A stretch of 64,000 nucleotides of DNA from Metarhizium brunneum (GCF_013426205.1 NC_089426.1:2852001-2916000); one strand, 5' to 3'. Positions 11,601-25,669 are shown, counted from the first letter of the stretch. A program made the numbers and translations. The notes: generated from the sequence alone by a model not told the origin.

Positions 11601-13741
11601 TTTTACCAACACTGCCCCGCCTACAGTTCTCGGGAATCGCCACACAGAATGTCGAGCCAGTATCGCTGCCGCCGCCCGCGCAGCCATCACTTGCTCTGTC
11701 ATCGATCCTTATGCAACACACGCAACCGATTATGGAGCCCCCCCCTCCTCCGCCGGCGTTGGCTTTGTCTACAATTTCTGCCCAGCAGGTAGAGCCTATG
11801 GCACCTACACCCGACTCGATGACTTTGCCAAGCTTTGGCTTCTCTTCAATCGAATTTATCGAGACCCATCCCACATCTCCTCGCAGTCCTTGGAGAAATG
11901 CCTTTATTCTTCCAAGGGATGATGACCCTGAAGGTAAAGAGAGCAGTGTACCTGAGACGCCCACCAAGAATATATTTGGATCCATCACTTCCCGCGGCAA
12001 GAAGAGAGACATTACACCAGTTATTGCCGAGGACGATACTCGACAGTCTCCCATCTCACTAGATGCCAGTACTCCGGAGTCACAACGGCCATTCAAAGAG
12101 ATTTCTGCCAATACCAATTTCCGTCCAGCACGAAAGCAGAGTGTTCCCACCAGTGACCAAGCCGCCCAGACGTCATTGACTGCCGGGGCTATCGAACAGC
12201 TTCTCATAAGCGACTCTCAACGCTCCTCTGGGCACGTGAAGAACTCGTCCGTTGACTCCGTCGGCACGCCTGACACCACCGGCACAGTTAGAATCTACCG
12301 CTCACAAGAGAGTCTTGGCACACCTATTCGTCCTAAGGGCATTGTATTGAATGAGTTTGTACATGATGCCGGAGCTTTAGTCCGACCAGGAAGTGCAGCG
12401 AGTGGTCGAGGCTCACTCCACGATGCGCCGCCGCTACCTTCCAATCACCGCCAGATTATTGAAGCAGCTCGTTCTGGGTCATCTCACAGTCAACAATCAG
12501 CCAACATGGGCCCTCCCCTCTGGCCTGCTTCGGTAACGAAACATCGACCTGAGACTCCAAGTCAACAAGGTCCCATGTCGTCTGGCCGTGGAACTCCCAC
12601 GCCGCGGGCCGCCCGTAGCGGATTCATGCAAAACGGAACTGCAGAAATTAGCGCATCTGGTAGACTCACATCGCATTCACGGCGGTCATCTGTGTCATCC
12701 TTTGCGTCCGAGCTTGATACACGATTCAACATGCGACCTGGTGACATGGGCATGCCCCCGACGGGATTTGGGCCTAATACTGATCCTCGTATGATTCAAG
12801 CAATCACGCAAACCATGATTGGTGAATTTCTGTGGAAGTATACTCGAAAGACGGGTCGCGGCGAGTTCTCTGAGAACCGCCACCGTCGCTACTTCTGGGT
12901 TCATCCGTATACTAGGACATTGTATTGGAGCGACAAGGACCCATCTACCGCAGTTCGCACAGAGCTCAAAGCCAAGAGTGTGCCTATTGAGGCCGTCCGT
13001 GTGGTAACGGATGATAATCCAATGCCACCGGGGCTTCATCGTAAGAGCTTGGTCATCATCTCACCTGGGCGAACCATCAAGTTCACTTGCACGACTGGTC
13101 AACGCCACGAGACTTGGTTCAACGCGCTCTCCTATTTGTTGCTGAGAACTGGCCAAGGTCAACAGACGGACGCAGAAGAGGTTGCTGGGCAAATCACGCA
13201 AGAAGACGTCGATGAGTTCAATCCACAAGTCGTTCGCCGACCAGTCAATGACGGCGGATCAAGAGCCGCCCCGTCCCTCTCATCGTACAATTCCCGTACA
13301 ACGCGAAATGAGTCTCCAGCACTCGGCGTGTCAATGAACGTTCCAACCCTCACACCGTCTGGCAATCGCAAACGTGTTATAACCACAAGCAGCAGAACGT
13401 CGACCGGTACTTTGAGCAAACTCAGCGGGTACTGGAGATCTGGAGCACCGAAACTCTCTGGCACCCTCTCCAGCTTCCGCAGTCGAGGTGCCAGCGGCCA
13501 AAACTGGGGCATATATGAAGCAAGTGAGGTGCATGACAGCGCTGAAGATCTGCGCGAGATGATTGAGCGTCAAGATCGAGAGGCGGATCGGCTTGAAAAT
13601 GTGAGAGCCTGCTGTGATGGCAAGCATGATGTAGGAACCCTGCCACACATCCCACGAAGGGGTCGCGGGCATCCTTCCCACTCCCACTACGCCCAGTCTG
13701 TTAACAACACGCCAGTGGCCTCGATGCGGTCACGAGCGTAA
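8615..13741 (+). CDS. apsA: Num1/ApsA-type cortical anchor for nuclear migration
   Basis: Two exons, 8615-9082 and 9170-13741, give about 1679 residues; the intron is 87 nt, phase 0, with long T runs. ApsA/Num1/Mcp5 proteins sit at the plasma membrane and anchor dynein (and, in yeast, mitochondria) so that nuclei are moved and spaced in hyphae. Evidence: coiled-coil segments about residues 50-125 and 180-390; long Ser/Pro-rich middle; and a C-terminal PH domain about residues 1370-1485 with the family-typical block GEFLWKYTRKTGRGEFSENR and RRYFWVHPYTRTLYWSDKD, which binds PI(4,5)P2. Residues about 812-1059 hold roughly ten degenerate units of the form LxLSxIxxQxVEP separated by proline-rich linkers. 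Length is typical for filamentous-fungal ApsA. The first exon starts at the ATG that opens MASSLASDNRPDLPAP. Confidence 0.93.
11140..11880 (+). repeat. degenerate protein-level repeats inside the NUM1/apsA gene
   Basis: About ten imperfect units of 20-35 residues, core LxLSxIxxQxVEP (for example LGLSHIQSQNVEP, LTLSHIAAQALEP, LALSTISAQQVEP), are encoded here. The DNA copies have diverged, so this is an old expansion conserved at the protein level. Confidence 0.8.
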
Positions 13742-16189
13742 ACTGTTTGTGGCTATCCGATGCTATGGCACTTTTAGGGCGTTTTGCCCTGTTCAAGAAT
13801 TATGGATCAATTTGTTCCGACAACAACAGCATACCAACAACTATTTTCCTTACCTATTTTACGACAAGTGTTAATCTTGTGTGAAAGTTTGACGACATGA
13901 CGACATCCCGTCCTTTATTATGTGGTTTTCATTTCCTGTTTTTACTCGGTAATCCGATTCTGCTCTCACCGACATTGCAGTGCGCGGCTATGGCTTGTCT
14001 TGAGCTAGCCTCTGTGATGCATACAATCTTTTCTTTTCGACGAAGCCGAAATAAAAAAGCCGATGCCCTGTTTTACTACCGCGAATCCTGGTTTCCAGAA
14101 CGGAGTTTCTTGCGGAATTTTTTTTTTTGGTCGTTTCCCTCTGACTGCACCCTCGCTGCATTTGTGCTTTTGGGGCCGTCCTTCTCCCCTCATAATATTT
14201 CTTACATTCATATATACAATGAAAAAAAAAATGCAGGCAACTCGACGCTAGCAGCCGGCTGATGACAGATTGATTACATTTTGACAACCTCTCTCTCCTT
14301 GCCTGTCTCATGACGAGTAAAAGGAAAGGCACTTGGCCTGCTGGTAGACCAAGAAGGCTTGTGTGTCTGAGTATGGAAGGGCAAGGGACGAGGGGTTGTC
14401 TGTTCTTTTCGTTGGCACTAGATTCTACTTGCATTCTTGAGAGAGAAGGATGCTCAATGGCGACACCTTTTCTATTTTTGAGTTTAACTGATTGACTGGG
14501 CTTTAGACGTTTGGCCTGGCTGTATAAGTCCCAGACTTTGAAGTATATATATATTAGTTAATACGGTGGCCATCCCAAATTGGGGGGGGAAGGAGCATTT
14601 GCTGTTTCATGTCTATAGACTGCAGCGAGACTCGAAGATGAAGATGTGGGGAAATTGTACATGTACAGAGAAGAAGGTGGAAGGAGAAGCAGCTGAAAGG
14701 TCGGCGGCAAAGAAATGCATTGCGCACCGGTTGATGGTAACGCAGAGGGGCAGTTACAGACGGAGGAGAGCTGAGATGGTTGGGTCGGTGGTGACAGGAG
14801 GAAGAACAAATAAGGAGACAGAGACAGAGTGTACTTGCATGACGAATGAATGATGTTTTATTTTAAATTTGTACTGGCCATGTATGCGTGTCTATAAATT
14901 GCTGAAAGGAGAAAGGACACGGGGGGCTTGAGAGGGACCAGAGGATTGATTTGTTATTCGACCGCGTGCGCGCAGCACGGTTGCTCTGAGATCAATGCTC
15001 TCCGGTGGGTCCAGGCTTCTAGAGCTCCAGCCTGGAGTCACTACCAACTGCGCAGGTGGTTTGACTGGTCCCAGCGATGACCGTCCCCTGCTAAACAAGC
15101 GCCTGAGGCCCCATCACATGACGTACATAGGCGCATCAACATTGAATGTCCATTGAGGAGTCACAGAGGGCAAGGCGACTTGACACAACAGACGACGGCA
15201 GCCCGCTCGAGATCCACTGCCAGCCATTCCGGAGCCATTCGGCTCGCAAAGGCCACATTGACGTGGACTGGAGCTGGCTGCACGACTCGAGCTTATTTAG
15301 GCTTTGAGCTTCATGGGCAAAACTACATGTGTACTTGAACAAACCACCATCCGACCTGCAATCTGTAACCTGCCACCTGCCAGCTGCGCCACCTGCCAGC
15401 TGCAATCGGTGTCATTTTAAACCTCGACACGTCTCGAGCTTCTCGCAGCTTGCAGCTCGTGTGCTATCACACGTTGCCTGGCTGCAGCCAGAGCTAGACG
15501 CTCCAACAAAGGATTTTGTAACGAGCCTGGCCGGACCCTTGGATCGACTCTACATAGTCTCGTCTCTCCCTCGCTCTAGCGGCTTGGACCTTGGCTTCGA
15601 TGATTGGCTTTTTGGCTTTGGCTTTGACTTTTTGACTTGCAGTTCGACTTGGACGCCGGCTTCGAATTTGTTTGTTTATTAGACTCTGCCCTTTCTTTCG
15701 CACACCCCACCACTCTATTCTATTTATTTAACCTTGGGTCCTTGGCCCGTCTCGACGACATCTCGTTTGGGCTCCGGAGCTCATTTCAACCCTCCCTTCG
15801 ATACATCATTCCAGTCTTCTTTGGCCTGCTCCCGCGCCGACGTCCATTTATTTTGCATGCTGGTCGTGCCGGCCTAATCATAGCTAGCCTCTATTGCTCA
15901 CCGCGCTGCATGTTGCACGTTGCATACTGCACAATCAAACTCGTCCCGCCGGGCCACATAGACAACTCCTCGTGTCCACCACCTTTGTTTCTTTGCCTGT
16001 TCACAGCAGCCAGGCCGCTCTGTATCGACGTTTCACCTGGTGCTTGGCCTCCAACCACACCTATCGCGAGCGCCAGCCGTCCTGGGAGTCGCCGCCGATT
16101 CTGCCGATTTCGCTGCATCGGACCTCGACCCCCTCGAGGCCACTGTGGCCTTGGCCAAATAGTCTTTCCGCATACTATACACAACAGCC
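13742..16189. other. 2.4-kb intergenic region between two plus-strand genes
   Basis: Contains the 3' side of the NUM1/apsA gene and a long upstream region of the NVJ2-like gene. No coding candidate stands out. About 15500-16100 is C/T-rich and probably a promoter or long leader. TA-rich runs occur at 14540-14560. Confidence 0.5.
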
Positions 16190-19100
16190 ATGGGACCATG
16201 GACGACATTACTGGTGACGTATCTTTTTGGAGGCGTCACCTTTATTCCGCTTGTCGTCCTGGCCATACTGGCTCACGCCCACTATACCCTGCCGTACCGG
16301 CATGACCTGGTGCCTCCTCATGGCCGCGAGGGCGACCGACTCCAGAGTGACATTGTTCAACCCGGCGACGATACCTCAGCTCTTGAGGCAGAAAAGAAGA
16401 AATCACCGGCCGAAACCGCCAGTGCCCGCGCCACCCGCGACCTCGACGTTGCCGCCGGTTACTTCGCCGTCTGCCGCGAGTACACGCCCATGGGTCTCAA
16501 TGCCAAACCCATCGAACGCTCAACTCCCGTCGGTTCCACTACCGTTGCTCCTCCAAGCCCCAGCGTCTATCAGACCATGTATAGAAGTATATTCGATCGA
16601 AAGCCGGTGGCTGGGCCCCTGGATAATAATAATACCAATAATAGTATGAGCCAGCGTCCAAAGAAGGCTGGCAACGTCTTTTACGTTGTGCTAAGGTAAG
16701 CAGGCGTTTCAGCCTTCTTGTCACCATTTATCGATGTCCTCCTTATATTTAAACTTACACTTTTCCTGAAACGCCCAGGCACGGCCACATCATGTTGTTC
16801 GACGACGAAGAGCAATTAGAAGTACGCCATGTTATTTCATTGGCAAGCTATGACATAAGTATTTACTCGGGCGGCGATGTCACCCCCGAAGGTGAGTTGT
16901 TCATCAAGCGGAATGCGTTGTGCTTGTCGAGGAGAGCAGACGGCCACGATATACCCGACGCAGACGGCCAGACGATGAAGCCTTTTTATTTATTTTCTGA
17001 AAACTGCTCGGCAAAGGAAGACTTTTACTTTGCCTTGCTAAGGAATCAGGAGCAGACTTTCGGCTTCGACTCGAACCCCCCAATCCCCAAAGGCTTCGAG
17101 GTTAAAAACATCATCTCCTTGGTACAACGGTTGCACTCTTCCGAGGACCATGTTCACTCCAGATGGTTAAATGCAATGCTTGGAAGAATATTTCTGGCCG
17201 TCTATAGAACCCGAGATTTGGAAGACTTGATCCGTGAAAAAATCACCAAGAAAATATCCAGAGTTAAGCGACCTTCATTTCTAGCCAACATCACCATCCA
17301 GAAGATTGACACTGGCGAAGCGGCGCCTTACTTTACAAACTTGAAGCTCAAAGACCTGACGGTAGAGGGCGAGTGCGTTGTGGAGGCAGACGTTAGATAC
17401 ACTGGCAACTTTCGCCTCGAGGTTGGTGCTACAGCCAAGATTGACTTTGGGACAAGGTTCAAAGCCCGAGAGGTCACCTTGCTGTTGGCCGTTGTCCTAA
17501 AGCGCATTGAGGGCCATATTTTATTCAAGGTCAAGGCACCACCCAGCAATCGTGTGTGGATGTCTTTTCAGACGATGCCCAAGATGGAAATGGTCATCGA
17601 GCCAATTGTCAGTTCAAGACAAATAACTTATACTCTGATTTTGCGCCAGATCGAGAGCCGGATAAAGGAAGTCTTTGCTGAGACATTGGTGCAGCCGTTC
17701 TGGGACGACGTACCCTTCTTCAGAACGGAACACAAGATGTGGAGAGGAGGCATATTCCAAGGCGACGATGCTGTTGTCAAGTCAAGCGAAGATGCTGAGC
17801 GTCCACAGGCAGTTCCTAATGTCGAGCAACCGGAAAAGTTGGATGAAAACGAAGATCTCTTAAATCAAACTCGACCCCTAGAGAAGAGTCAGACTCTACC
17901 TGCCATGGGGCAGCAACCAACCAGCACGGGCTTCTTTGGCAGGAAGCTGGGAAAGAGTGCTAATGGAAGTGCGACTTCTGTCCTGACCACTGCTATCGAC
18001 TCCAAGGCCCTGAACTCTGGCCACAGCACGCCGCGATCTCTCAATATCATCAAGAATTCGACGGACCCTGTGGTAGGCACCGAAACTGCCCACGCCGACC
18101 TCTTTAAACCTTCCTCGTCGCCTCCTGACCATGCCACCAACCTCATGGCCTCTCTGGCATCTCGGTCCCAGGACGCATCACCTATGCAGGTACCTGAGCC
18201 CTCAGCAAAGGCATCGCCCCGAGCTAAGAGGTCGAGTCGTTCCTCGACCTCCTCCAAGGAAATTGAGAGCAAGGAGCATACCGGAGATACAGATATAACA
18301 CCGGTACAAAGAGCACACCGCAACACAACATCCTCGGTCGAATCTCTCCCTCACAGTGAAGATTCTGGCCCGGGCTCACCCACGCCATCTACAACCGGCT
18401 CGTTCAAGAGCCATACAGAGTCACTTGGTCGAAACTTCTTCTCAAGACGCGACACTACTAGCACCACTGCATCAACCGAGTCATCCTCGGGCGGTAACCT
18501 GAAAAGAAACACACTAGCCGCCGTCACAAATGCTGCGGAACAGGCAAGACAGTGGGGTTGGAATGCAATTCGCCGGCAAAAGGAACAACGGCAAAACGGC
18601 GACAAGTCCCATCAAGTTGATCTCAGTCAACCTATGGGGCGAGGTCAACCACTACCGCCTCCAGGAACACCGCTCCCAGGCCCTACCAATGGGGGCACAA
18701 GGCTTGTCACTGCACCGGCGCCTAAACGTAAACCTATTCCATCCTCTTCCTCTATCCGTGAACAGCCGCAGGCCGAGTCTATGGATCATGACAAAGAAAA
18801 TCGATCGCCGCAGCCGCCTTCGCTGCCTCAACGAAGACGACGAGGCGCAAGCCAGCAGCAAGAAGAGGTTGCGGAACAGAGTATGCTCGTTGTGGCTGCC
18901 CCTGACGATTCCCGGCCAGGTACACCATCCCATGAGGACAAGGTAGACCACGATGAAGCTTGGGGAAACTCTGCCACGAAAGTCGAAAAGGCAGCAAGAC
19001 CAAAGATGGAAATGGGAGTTGAGGTCAAGAAGGATCTCCCAGTGGCAGTCGTGGAAATTAAGTCTGGCTCTGCAGAAACCTCGTCCAGCGCTGTTCGAGA

Positions 19101-19284
19101 ATCTTCACAGGAGCCTGCCATAGAGGGTGTGGAAGCGGAAAAAGAAAGTCCTCTGGCAGCACTACCAGCTGCCGACGTCGGTATCGATGACGACGACGAC
19201 ATTTCTGGTTGGTTAGAGGATGATACTCTGGGGGACGAGTCAATTGCTGAGGGGCTTCCTGTAACTACTGGTGAGATCAAGTGA
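16190..19284 (+). CDS. NVJ2: Nvj2-like ER membrane protein with PH-like and SMP lipid-transfer domains
   Basis: Two exons, 16190-16695 and 16779-19284 (83-nt intron, phase 2), give 1003 residues. The N-terminus is a membrane anchor (LLVTYLFGGVTFIPLVVLAI, about residues 7-30). A PH-like region (about 160-265, starting around VVLRHGHIMLFDDEEQ) and an SMP domain follow (about 290-490: SRWLNAMLGRIFLAVYRTRD, then LKLKDLTVEGECVVEADVRY). SMP proteins of the Nvj2/TEX2 class carry lipids such as ceramide at ER-Golgi or nucleus-vacuole contacts. The C-terminal half is low-complexity (Ser/Thr/Glu-rich), ending in an acidic patch near SGWLEDDTLGDES. The order of anchor, PH and SMP fits the family. Assignment is strong; the particular contact site is inferred from yeast. 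Confidence 0.92.
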
Positions 19285-19821
19285 AAACAACCACTCCTAT
19301 ACTCTCCAGTGCCAGTTCAGGAAGTAGGCGATGAAAGTGACACGGTGGACGTGTAAAAGCATATAAGAAAAAGCGAGCGAGCAATAATTTTATCCTAGGT
19401 CATTTCATCCTAGAAGGAACGGGCCTGAGCTGCCTACATTTGCTCTCCCCCTTTTTTTTTCTTTTGTTGATTTAGAGCAGGTGTTTGGCGTTATTTTTAT
19501 TTATGGCTATAGAAGGCGCACTGGTCTACCTCGAATTAGTACCACTGCAGCCTGGCGAATACTGTTGAGTGAGATGATACATGGCCCTAATGATAGGGGG
19601 CTACCATGTACGGAGTACATATGCTACGAATGTACATAGGCAGGGCACCAAATTAGTCATGCACGTAATCAGCTAGGTGCACGGCCGAGTGACATCGGAT
19701 CATAAGAATCATTGCAACACGTCTATAAGTAATTTACACTGCCTTCCGCTCTAAAAAAACACCATATCAACCCTCCCATCCCTTTCAAGATTAATAGAAT
19801 TGGACCAAAATATCATTTCAT
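19285..19821. other. convergent intergenic region NVJ2 / REV3
   Basis: Shared 3' region of two converging genes. It holds T-rich stretches and one exact TACGGAGTA (19609-19617). No gene seen. Confidence 0.55.
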
Positions 19822-22800
19822 TCACCACTCCAACGCCGACCTTTCCATTTTACCTTCAGCTAGGGCCCGTATGACCGGTCCAACGGTTGCCCTCATTCCC
19901 GCCACTTTTGTCCTCTGCTTCGTCCTGGTCCAAAACACAGGGCAGTCTTTACTATCGCAGCGAACGTCCTCAAGAGGACTCAGTCCGGAGCATGTTTGAC
20001 AAATGCTCAGCACGTCCTGGTAGCCGCGTTCCTCGGTGGCCAGCCTCGTCTGAAGCATGAACAGCGAAGCGGGCGTATTGTCTCGGCATGCGGGACAGAG
20101 GGTTTGGCCCTCCTGGGCGAATTTGGCGCCGCAGACGAGGCAGTGCGTCGAGCGCATGTACGACTCGAGTGTCATTTTCTTGGCTCCCGGGTCGTTTGGC
20201 GCCCTGCGTATGCGCTGGACCTTGGGCATCTCGTCGTACCACTGCCTTACATTGGCGCCGACGAGGTTGAAGATGCGCTCCAGCGGGGGGATGAGATTCT
20301 TGGAGATGTAGTATTCCGCGTCGAGTTGCCAGTGAGGATTGGCCAGTAGGTCTTCTGGGGCCACGCTCCGGTCGATGAGACGTGCCCCGGGGGCTCCTGT
20401 GATGACCACGTACGGTACCCTCTCGCCGTATTGCGGTTCCGCTCTGGCATCCTCGAGCATTTTCTTGGTGCTGATAAGAGCGCCGGCCGGTGGTGGCCCC
20501 TTGTCGGAATACGTCCCCAGCCGGACTTCCCTTGCAAAGCAGAAGTCTTGTACAGACACTGCTCCCCGCAAAATCTTGTCACATTGCTTCTGGAAGTACT
20601 CCTTGATTTGGCTCAGATCGGCAGTTTCAAAGAGTAGTTTAAGAGCCTTTTCCTCAATCTTTTGCTCGGCGGGTGTGCCGTCTCGGCGAACAGTCTCGAT
20701 GCCCTTGGCGTCGAACTCGGGCGTGACTTGGTCTTTGCTTTCATACTTGTATCCGACGTAGCGTTTCTTAGCTAGCAGTACACAGGGGTGGTAGACCTTT
20801 TCAAACTTCAACTTGACGGGTTGCGGGTTGATCTCTGTGATTGCCTTTGCAATTTCGTTGCCGATCTCAAAAGCTTGGTCTCTCGTCCTGCCCTTCAAGT
20901 AAACAAACAAACTATCTGTGTCGCCGTAGACGACTTCGGCCCCCCATCGCTCTACCGAGTGGATGTATGCTGTAGCACGCTCAAGCGTCTCTCGACCCGT
21001 CTGGACGATGCTATCTGCTATTTCGGAACAGGGCATGCGTCCTGAGAAGGAGGCAGATGTGTATCCGTATGTGACATTGGCCAACAGTTTCAGTGCCAGC
21101 TGACGGTTATTCAATAGCTGTTGTAGCACCTTGTCGTCCTTGTCACTCTTCATGCCGCTTTTGACCATGACCCTTGTTTCTAATATCTCTGTCAACATCT
21201 TGGCGAGGAGAGACTTTCGAATCTCGGACTTGACATACATCATGCCATTCGGTGCAATGTTGATGTAGTCTTTCAACAGGGCGAGAAGACCTTCCTGACG
21301 TTTGTACTCCGTAAATCCCATCTTGTTTACGCCGCGCCAGTTGGAAATTCGTCCCAGAAAAGTCGAATAGCAATAATTGTAGGCAATCATGACACTTGGG
21401 TACAAGCTTTGAAAGTCTAGGACCAAAAGCGGGCTGCTGTAAAAGGCACTTTGCGGTTCCATAACCAATGGTAGGCATTCCAATGCGTTCTGGCTGCCGA
21501 CTTGCTTTCGACTCGGAGAGACAAGGATGAAGTTTTCGGGTTTCGCAATTCGAAACATGATGGACTCGACTTTGAATTGTGAGCCCCGTGAAAACACAGA
21601 GAAGAAGTCCACCCCAAGCAGTCGAGCTTGTTCACTCGTCCTGGGAATCAAGTCGTTGGTTTCCAGGATTTGGATATCCATCAATGTTCGCGTTTGGTAA
21701 TATCTGACGACTCTGCCGAGATCATTAGACTTGCCGCTCTTATACCAGGATGTCAAGGTCTTCCAAGAATAATGAGGCACGCGACGATGTAGGAGGTGCC
21801 AGGCCACATTCTCGAGGGTGTATTGGAGAAGATTCAGCTCGCCACGCATGGCCCTCCAAATGTTGATCATGTGCCGACCCGTAACGCGAATCGTCGATGT
21901 TGTGTTAAAGCCCCATCGGTCACTTTGCTTGCCAAACCGTCCATGAGAATCGCTTTTCATCCTGGAAAACTCATCACACAGATTGTAGTCGTATTTGCAA
22001 CGCGCGCGTTCGATCAAATAACCCCATGAGCTACTATGAACCTCGTATCCAGTTAAGATATCGGGGTCATATGTTCTTACAATCTCGACCATACGGACAA
22101 TCAAGTCTAGTTCAGAGCTCTCTTCAATAATGTCTGACCCTGTTGATTTCCGCATGGCCTGGCTCTCCTTTCCGTCTTGCGACAACACCACTATCCCTGT
22201 GTGGATAGCACCTGGGGAATTTTGGCTAATTCCAACCACTTCATCAGACTTGCAAGCCCAAAATATGCATTGAACCTCGTCCTCTTCGGGATTGGGAACA
22301 TATCTTCCTCGAGTATTGACGTGGATTTCCAGACTCATAGTGCTCATGTATTGAACCTCGTGTTCCACACTTGTTGACTTGCCCTTTTGTGTGTACTTGA
22401 ATCCATGCTTGTTTTTCTGTGTTGGGCCATCGATCTGAGACAACCAAGCCCTTGATGAGGGGAATACATGCCGAGGTGCTTTCTTGTCAGCTTCCTTCTG
22501 CCGCTTCCGCGTATTTAGCCAGTGTACTACTTCCTGGTGAGACGGGGGCAATTGAGCGTACTCCCAGCTTTGCCAATTGCAGTGGCGACGCTGTAATGCC
22601 TGTTCTTGTTCAAGAGCTTGTTGCACTTGATAATTGTCTGTTTTGATCCCATAGCTAGCACGAGAGACGCCATCGACGTCAAAATTAGGAAGAAATGGTA
22701 GAGTATTGCTCTCCAACCGATATTCTCGGCCGGCATACTCACGATTGCGCTCTGGAACATCGGACTCTCTACTATAAAATGCATCTTGATAGATAACATC

Positions 22801-24973
22801 GGGCAGCTCAGGGTCTTTTACAGCTGAACATTGGCTAGCAGTTGGTGGCATGTATGAGTATATCATGAACCTGTTGTCGACTACCTTCGCAACGGCCCTT
22901 TGTATCTTTGTCCTTTCATTGTCGTGCTCAGAAAGGTTGGACGAAAACTTAGGCGTAGGCACGTCGAACTGGGAGTTGCCTGTTTTCCCTAACAGGTCAT
23001 CCACACTCTGGTGACAAGACATGGTTTTGGTCAGTTTGCTGCCATCATTATGCTTAATAGGTGATATCTGGCTTCGCTGGCCGAACCGCACTTTTGAACT
23101 TTTACCACTCTGTTCTTTGGTAATGGCGTAATTCAGCGTTCGGTTTGAGGTGGCGAGGGGATCGCTGCTGGATGGGCTACATCCGTCTCTAGGAGCTGAA
23201 AAAGTAGAGTGGCGTTGATTTACGGATCTAAAGCCGCTCGGCTTAGGGGAGGACGAGGAGTCAGCTACAATCTGCTGGACTGAAGACGGTGGTGCAGCTT
23301 TGTAGGATTTCTGTCGCTTCTGTGGGCTACCAGTAGACGATGCCACTGGCCCCTGACGTTTGCGCGCCATCAGTTTTTGAGGTCGCAAGGCCTTAGATTT
23401 TGGAACTCTTCCAACTAGTCCTTCATCTTCGGCAGCATCGAGGAGCTCTTGTGAAATGGGAACGGTGGGAAGTGATCCGGTTGAAAGTACACTGAGACAT
23501 ACGCCGGGCATGAGATGTGATGATGGCTGCAGTGGCTTAATTCTCGTCGACGAGCTTCCCCTATTGGCTGAGATAATTTCTGTCACAGCAGCGGCAGCCT
23601 CCTGTCCCATGTCATTCTCCGCACTATGTTCTGCCCGGGTCATTTCTCTAAGCCTCTCTTCGTCGGAATCATCCGGGAAAAACTCATCTCCACGGTTGAG
23701 TTCTTCAAGGATTTTTTTCTCGTCTACTTCAATGCTGCTTGCGGGTGGCTCCCCCGTTGATTGCGTCATGTTTGATGAAAGGCCGAGAGCAGGAATAAGA
23801 TTGCTTGGAAATAAATCTTCAACAGACTGCAGAGCTGTATGAACCTCCCCGTCTGGGTCCGCTGGTTCCACAAAATCTTCGAATTTGGGATGCTGGTCGT
23901 CGAATCCGGCAAGTTCTGCGTTGACCAGCTCGGTAATTTGTTGCACATGTTCCTCCTCGTGAATCCAGCCCTGTGGTCGTGACTGTCTAGCATCGGCAGA
24001 CATACTCACCAAAACATCAGGGGGGAAGGGGCTGAGCCCTTGCTTGCCACGCGGCATTTGACGTTGTCGCCGTTTGGTCTCATCTCTCCAGAGTCCTGCC
24101 AAGCTGAACACAAGCTTTAAATTTGCTGGTATGGGAGAATTTCGCTCGATGAAGTCATGATGTAGTTGTCGCTCCTTCACTGCCTGACGATTGACAATGT
24201 GTTGCACACAAATATCTACTTCGATGGAGCAATGGCTAACTCGTGGCAAGGAAGAATCATCTGTGATATGTTGAGGAAGTACTGACAGACTATGCCATAG
24301 GTGCGAGGAGTTGGATCCAGCGTCATATGCAGGGATAGGAGACCGAAACGCGGTCTTGGACGACTCCAGGTAACCACACCCATACAAATTATAATCAACC
24401 ATGAACTGGAGCAGATACTGCAAGTGAGCTTCGTAGGGTTGAAATTTCCGCTTCATAATTACCCCCTGCTGTAGCAAATCCGCTAACCTTGTCATCACGA
24501 TTGGGTTGAACATGTATATCTTGAGGAAAAACCGATAGCCGACATGAAAGCCGTAGAACGGGATGCCCTTGACCAAGGTGATCCGTGCGACGAACTTGGC
24601 ATCTTCCTCATACTGATCTCGCCTATAGCTTACAGCCAGGGCATGATCAATTGAGAGATGCAGTCGATAGATATATGCTCCAACTAAAAGAAGCCGTCAG
24701 CATGGTTGGCGCCCTTGCGTCTCAATGGAGCGTCTCACCCTCATCAGGCGCCAAGTCGCCATCGTATTCCACGTACAAATAAGGAAATGCGCCATGAACA
24801 TGAGCGCAGACCTTTTGTCCGGTTTCTGTAGAGCCGAATATGCGTACAACAGGAACTTTTGGGCCCTTGACTACCTGTGATGCACGAACGTCATTTCGAA
24901 GCTGAGGATCATAGCGGGTGGGGATCGCCTGGTAATGATCGATGCAATTCAATCTGACCCGAAACAAATTCAT
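19822..24973 (-). CDS. REV3: Rev3, catalytic subunit of DNA polymerase zeta
   Basis: Two exons, 24973-24739 and 24683-19822 (55-nt intron, phase 1), give 1698 residues. Pol zeta extends primers past DNA lesions and is responsible for most induced mutation. The N-terminal block starts FRVRLNCIDHYQA and includes PYLYVEYDGDLAP. The B-family polymerase core shows motif A DFQSLYPSVMIAYNYCYS (about 1166), motif B LALKLLANVTYGYTSASFSG, motif C VYGDTDSLFVYL with the catalytic Asp pair (about 1330), and KKRYVGYKYE. The C-terminus has two four-Cys clusters: CLVCGAKF...CPAC and CQTC...CDSKDC. In B-family polymerases the second cluster holds the Fe-S site that binds Pol31. The middle (about 400-750) is disordered, as in other Rev3. 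MNLF was taken as the start; an ATG four codons upstream is also possible. Confidence 0.97.
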
Positions 24974-25669
24974 GCTTTGCAGCATGCAACTCCATTAGGT
25001 TCAACTATGATTCCGGAATTGAAACATTACTGTGCTTGGGTCAAGATTTGATTAGCAAATTGCGAGAAAAGGCACCATGCGATGTTCACGATTTGTCTGC
25101 GCTCGCGCGCGCTGAAGGTGCAAGTCTGACGCACTAGTCTCGCGTGGTCACGTGCTGATAAGTGCTACCTTTAGCCTAGGCTAGCTCCTAGCCCATTTGA
25201 TTAGCTACTGCAGAAGTACATGACAAAGTTAACTACTAACAGTTCTGGCTTTGTTAGATACCTTGGTAACCAACTCATAGGGTGCTTTAGAACTTTGAGG
25301 ATAACTTACGAGAGTACAGTCTATCAGAGGATAATTTCTGGGTATGATTATAAAGTTGAGTTACGGTTATGTGAATGTGAGTGCAAATGAGCGTGTATCA
25401 GAGTTTAGAGCATCTCTGTTAAGGGCGGTACTTCGCGGGATGCTGAATAATACCCACCCTAGAAGTTTTCCCAGCTCTTAGACTGTGCTCCGTATATTGC
25501 ACGTACTTAACATCCATGCAACCTCGTGAATGCGCCAGCCCCGAAACTCTGCCCAAGTCACGGTTGAAAAACAAATAATCCTGCACATACCTGTATAAGG
25601 AATCTCTTCTATCTACCTCCATCGAGTTTTTTCTAATTCAACGTCCTACTGGACGCAATCGCCCGCACG
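24974..25669. promoter_or_regulatory. divergent promoter region REV3 / SLU7
   Basis: About 700 bases separate the two divergent starts. A CACGTG hexamer lies within the sequence ggtcacgtgctgataag around 25147-25163, next to a GATAA core. The rest is AT-rich with no coding signal. Function is inferred from position only. Confidence 0.5.
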
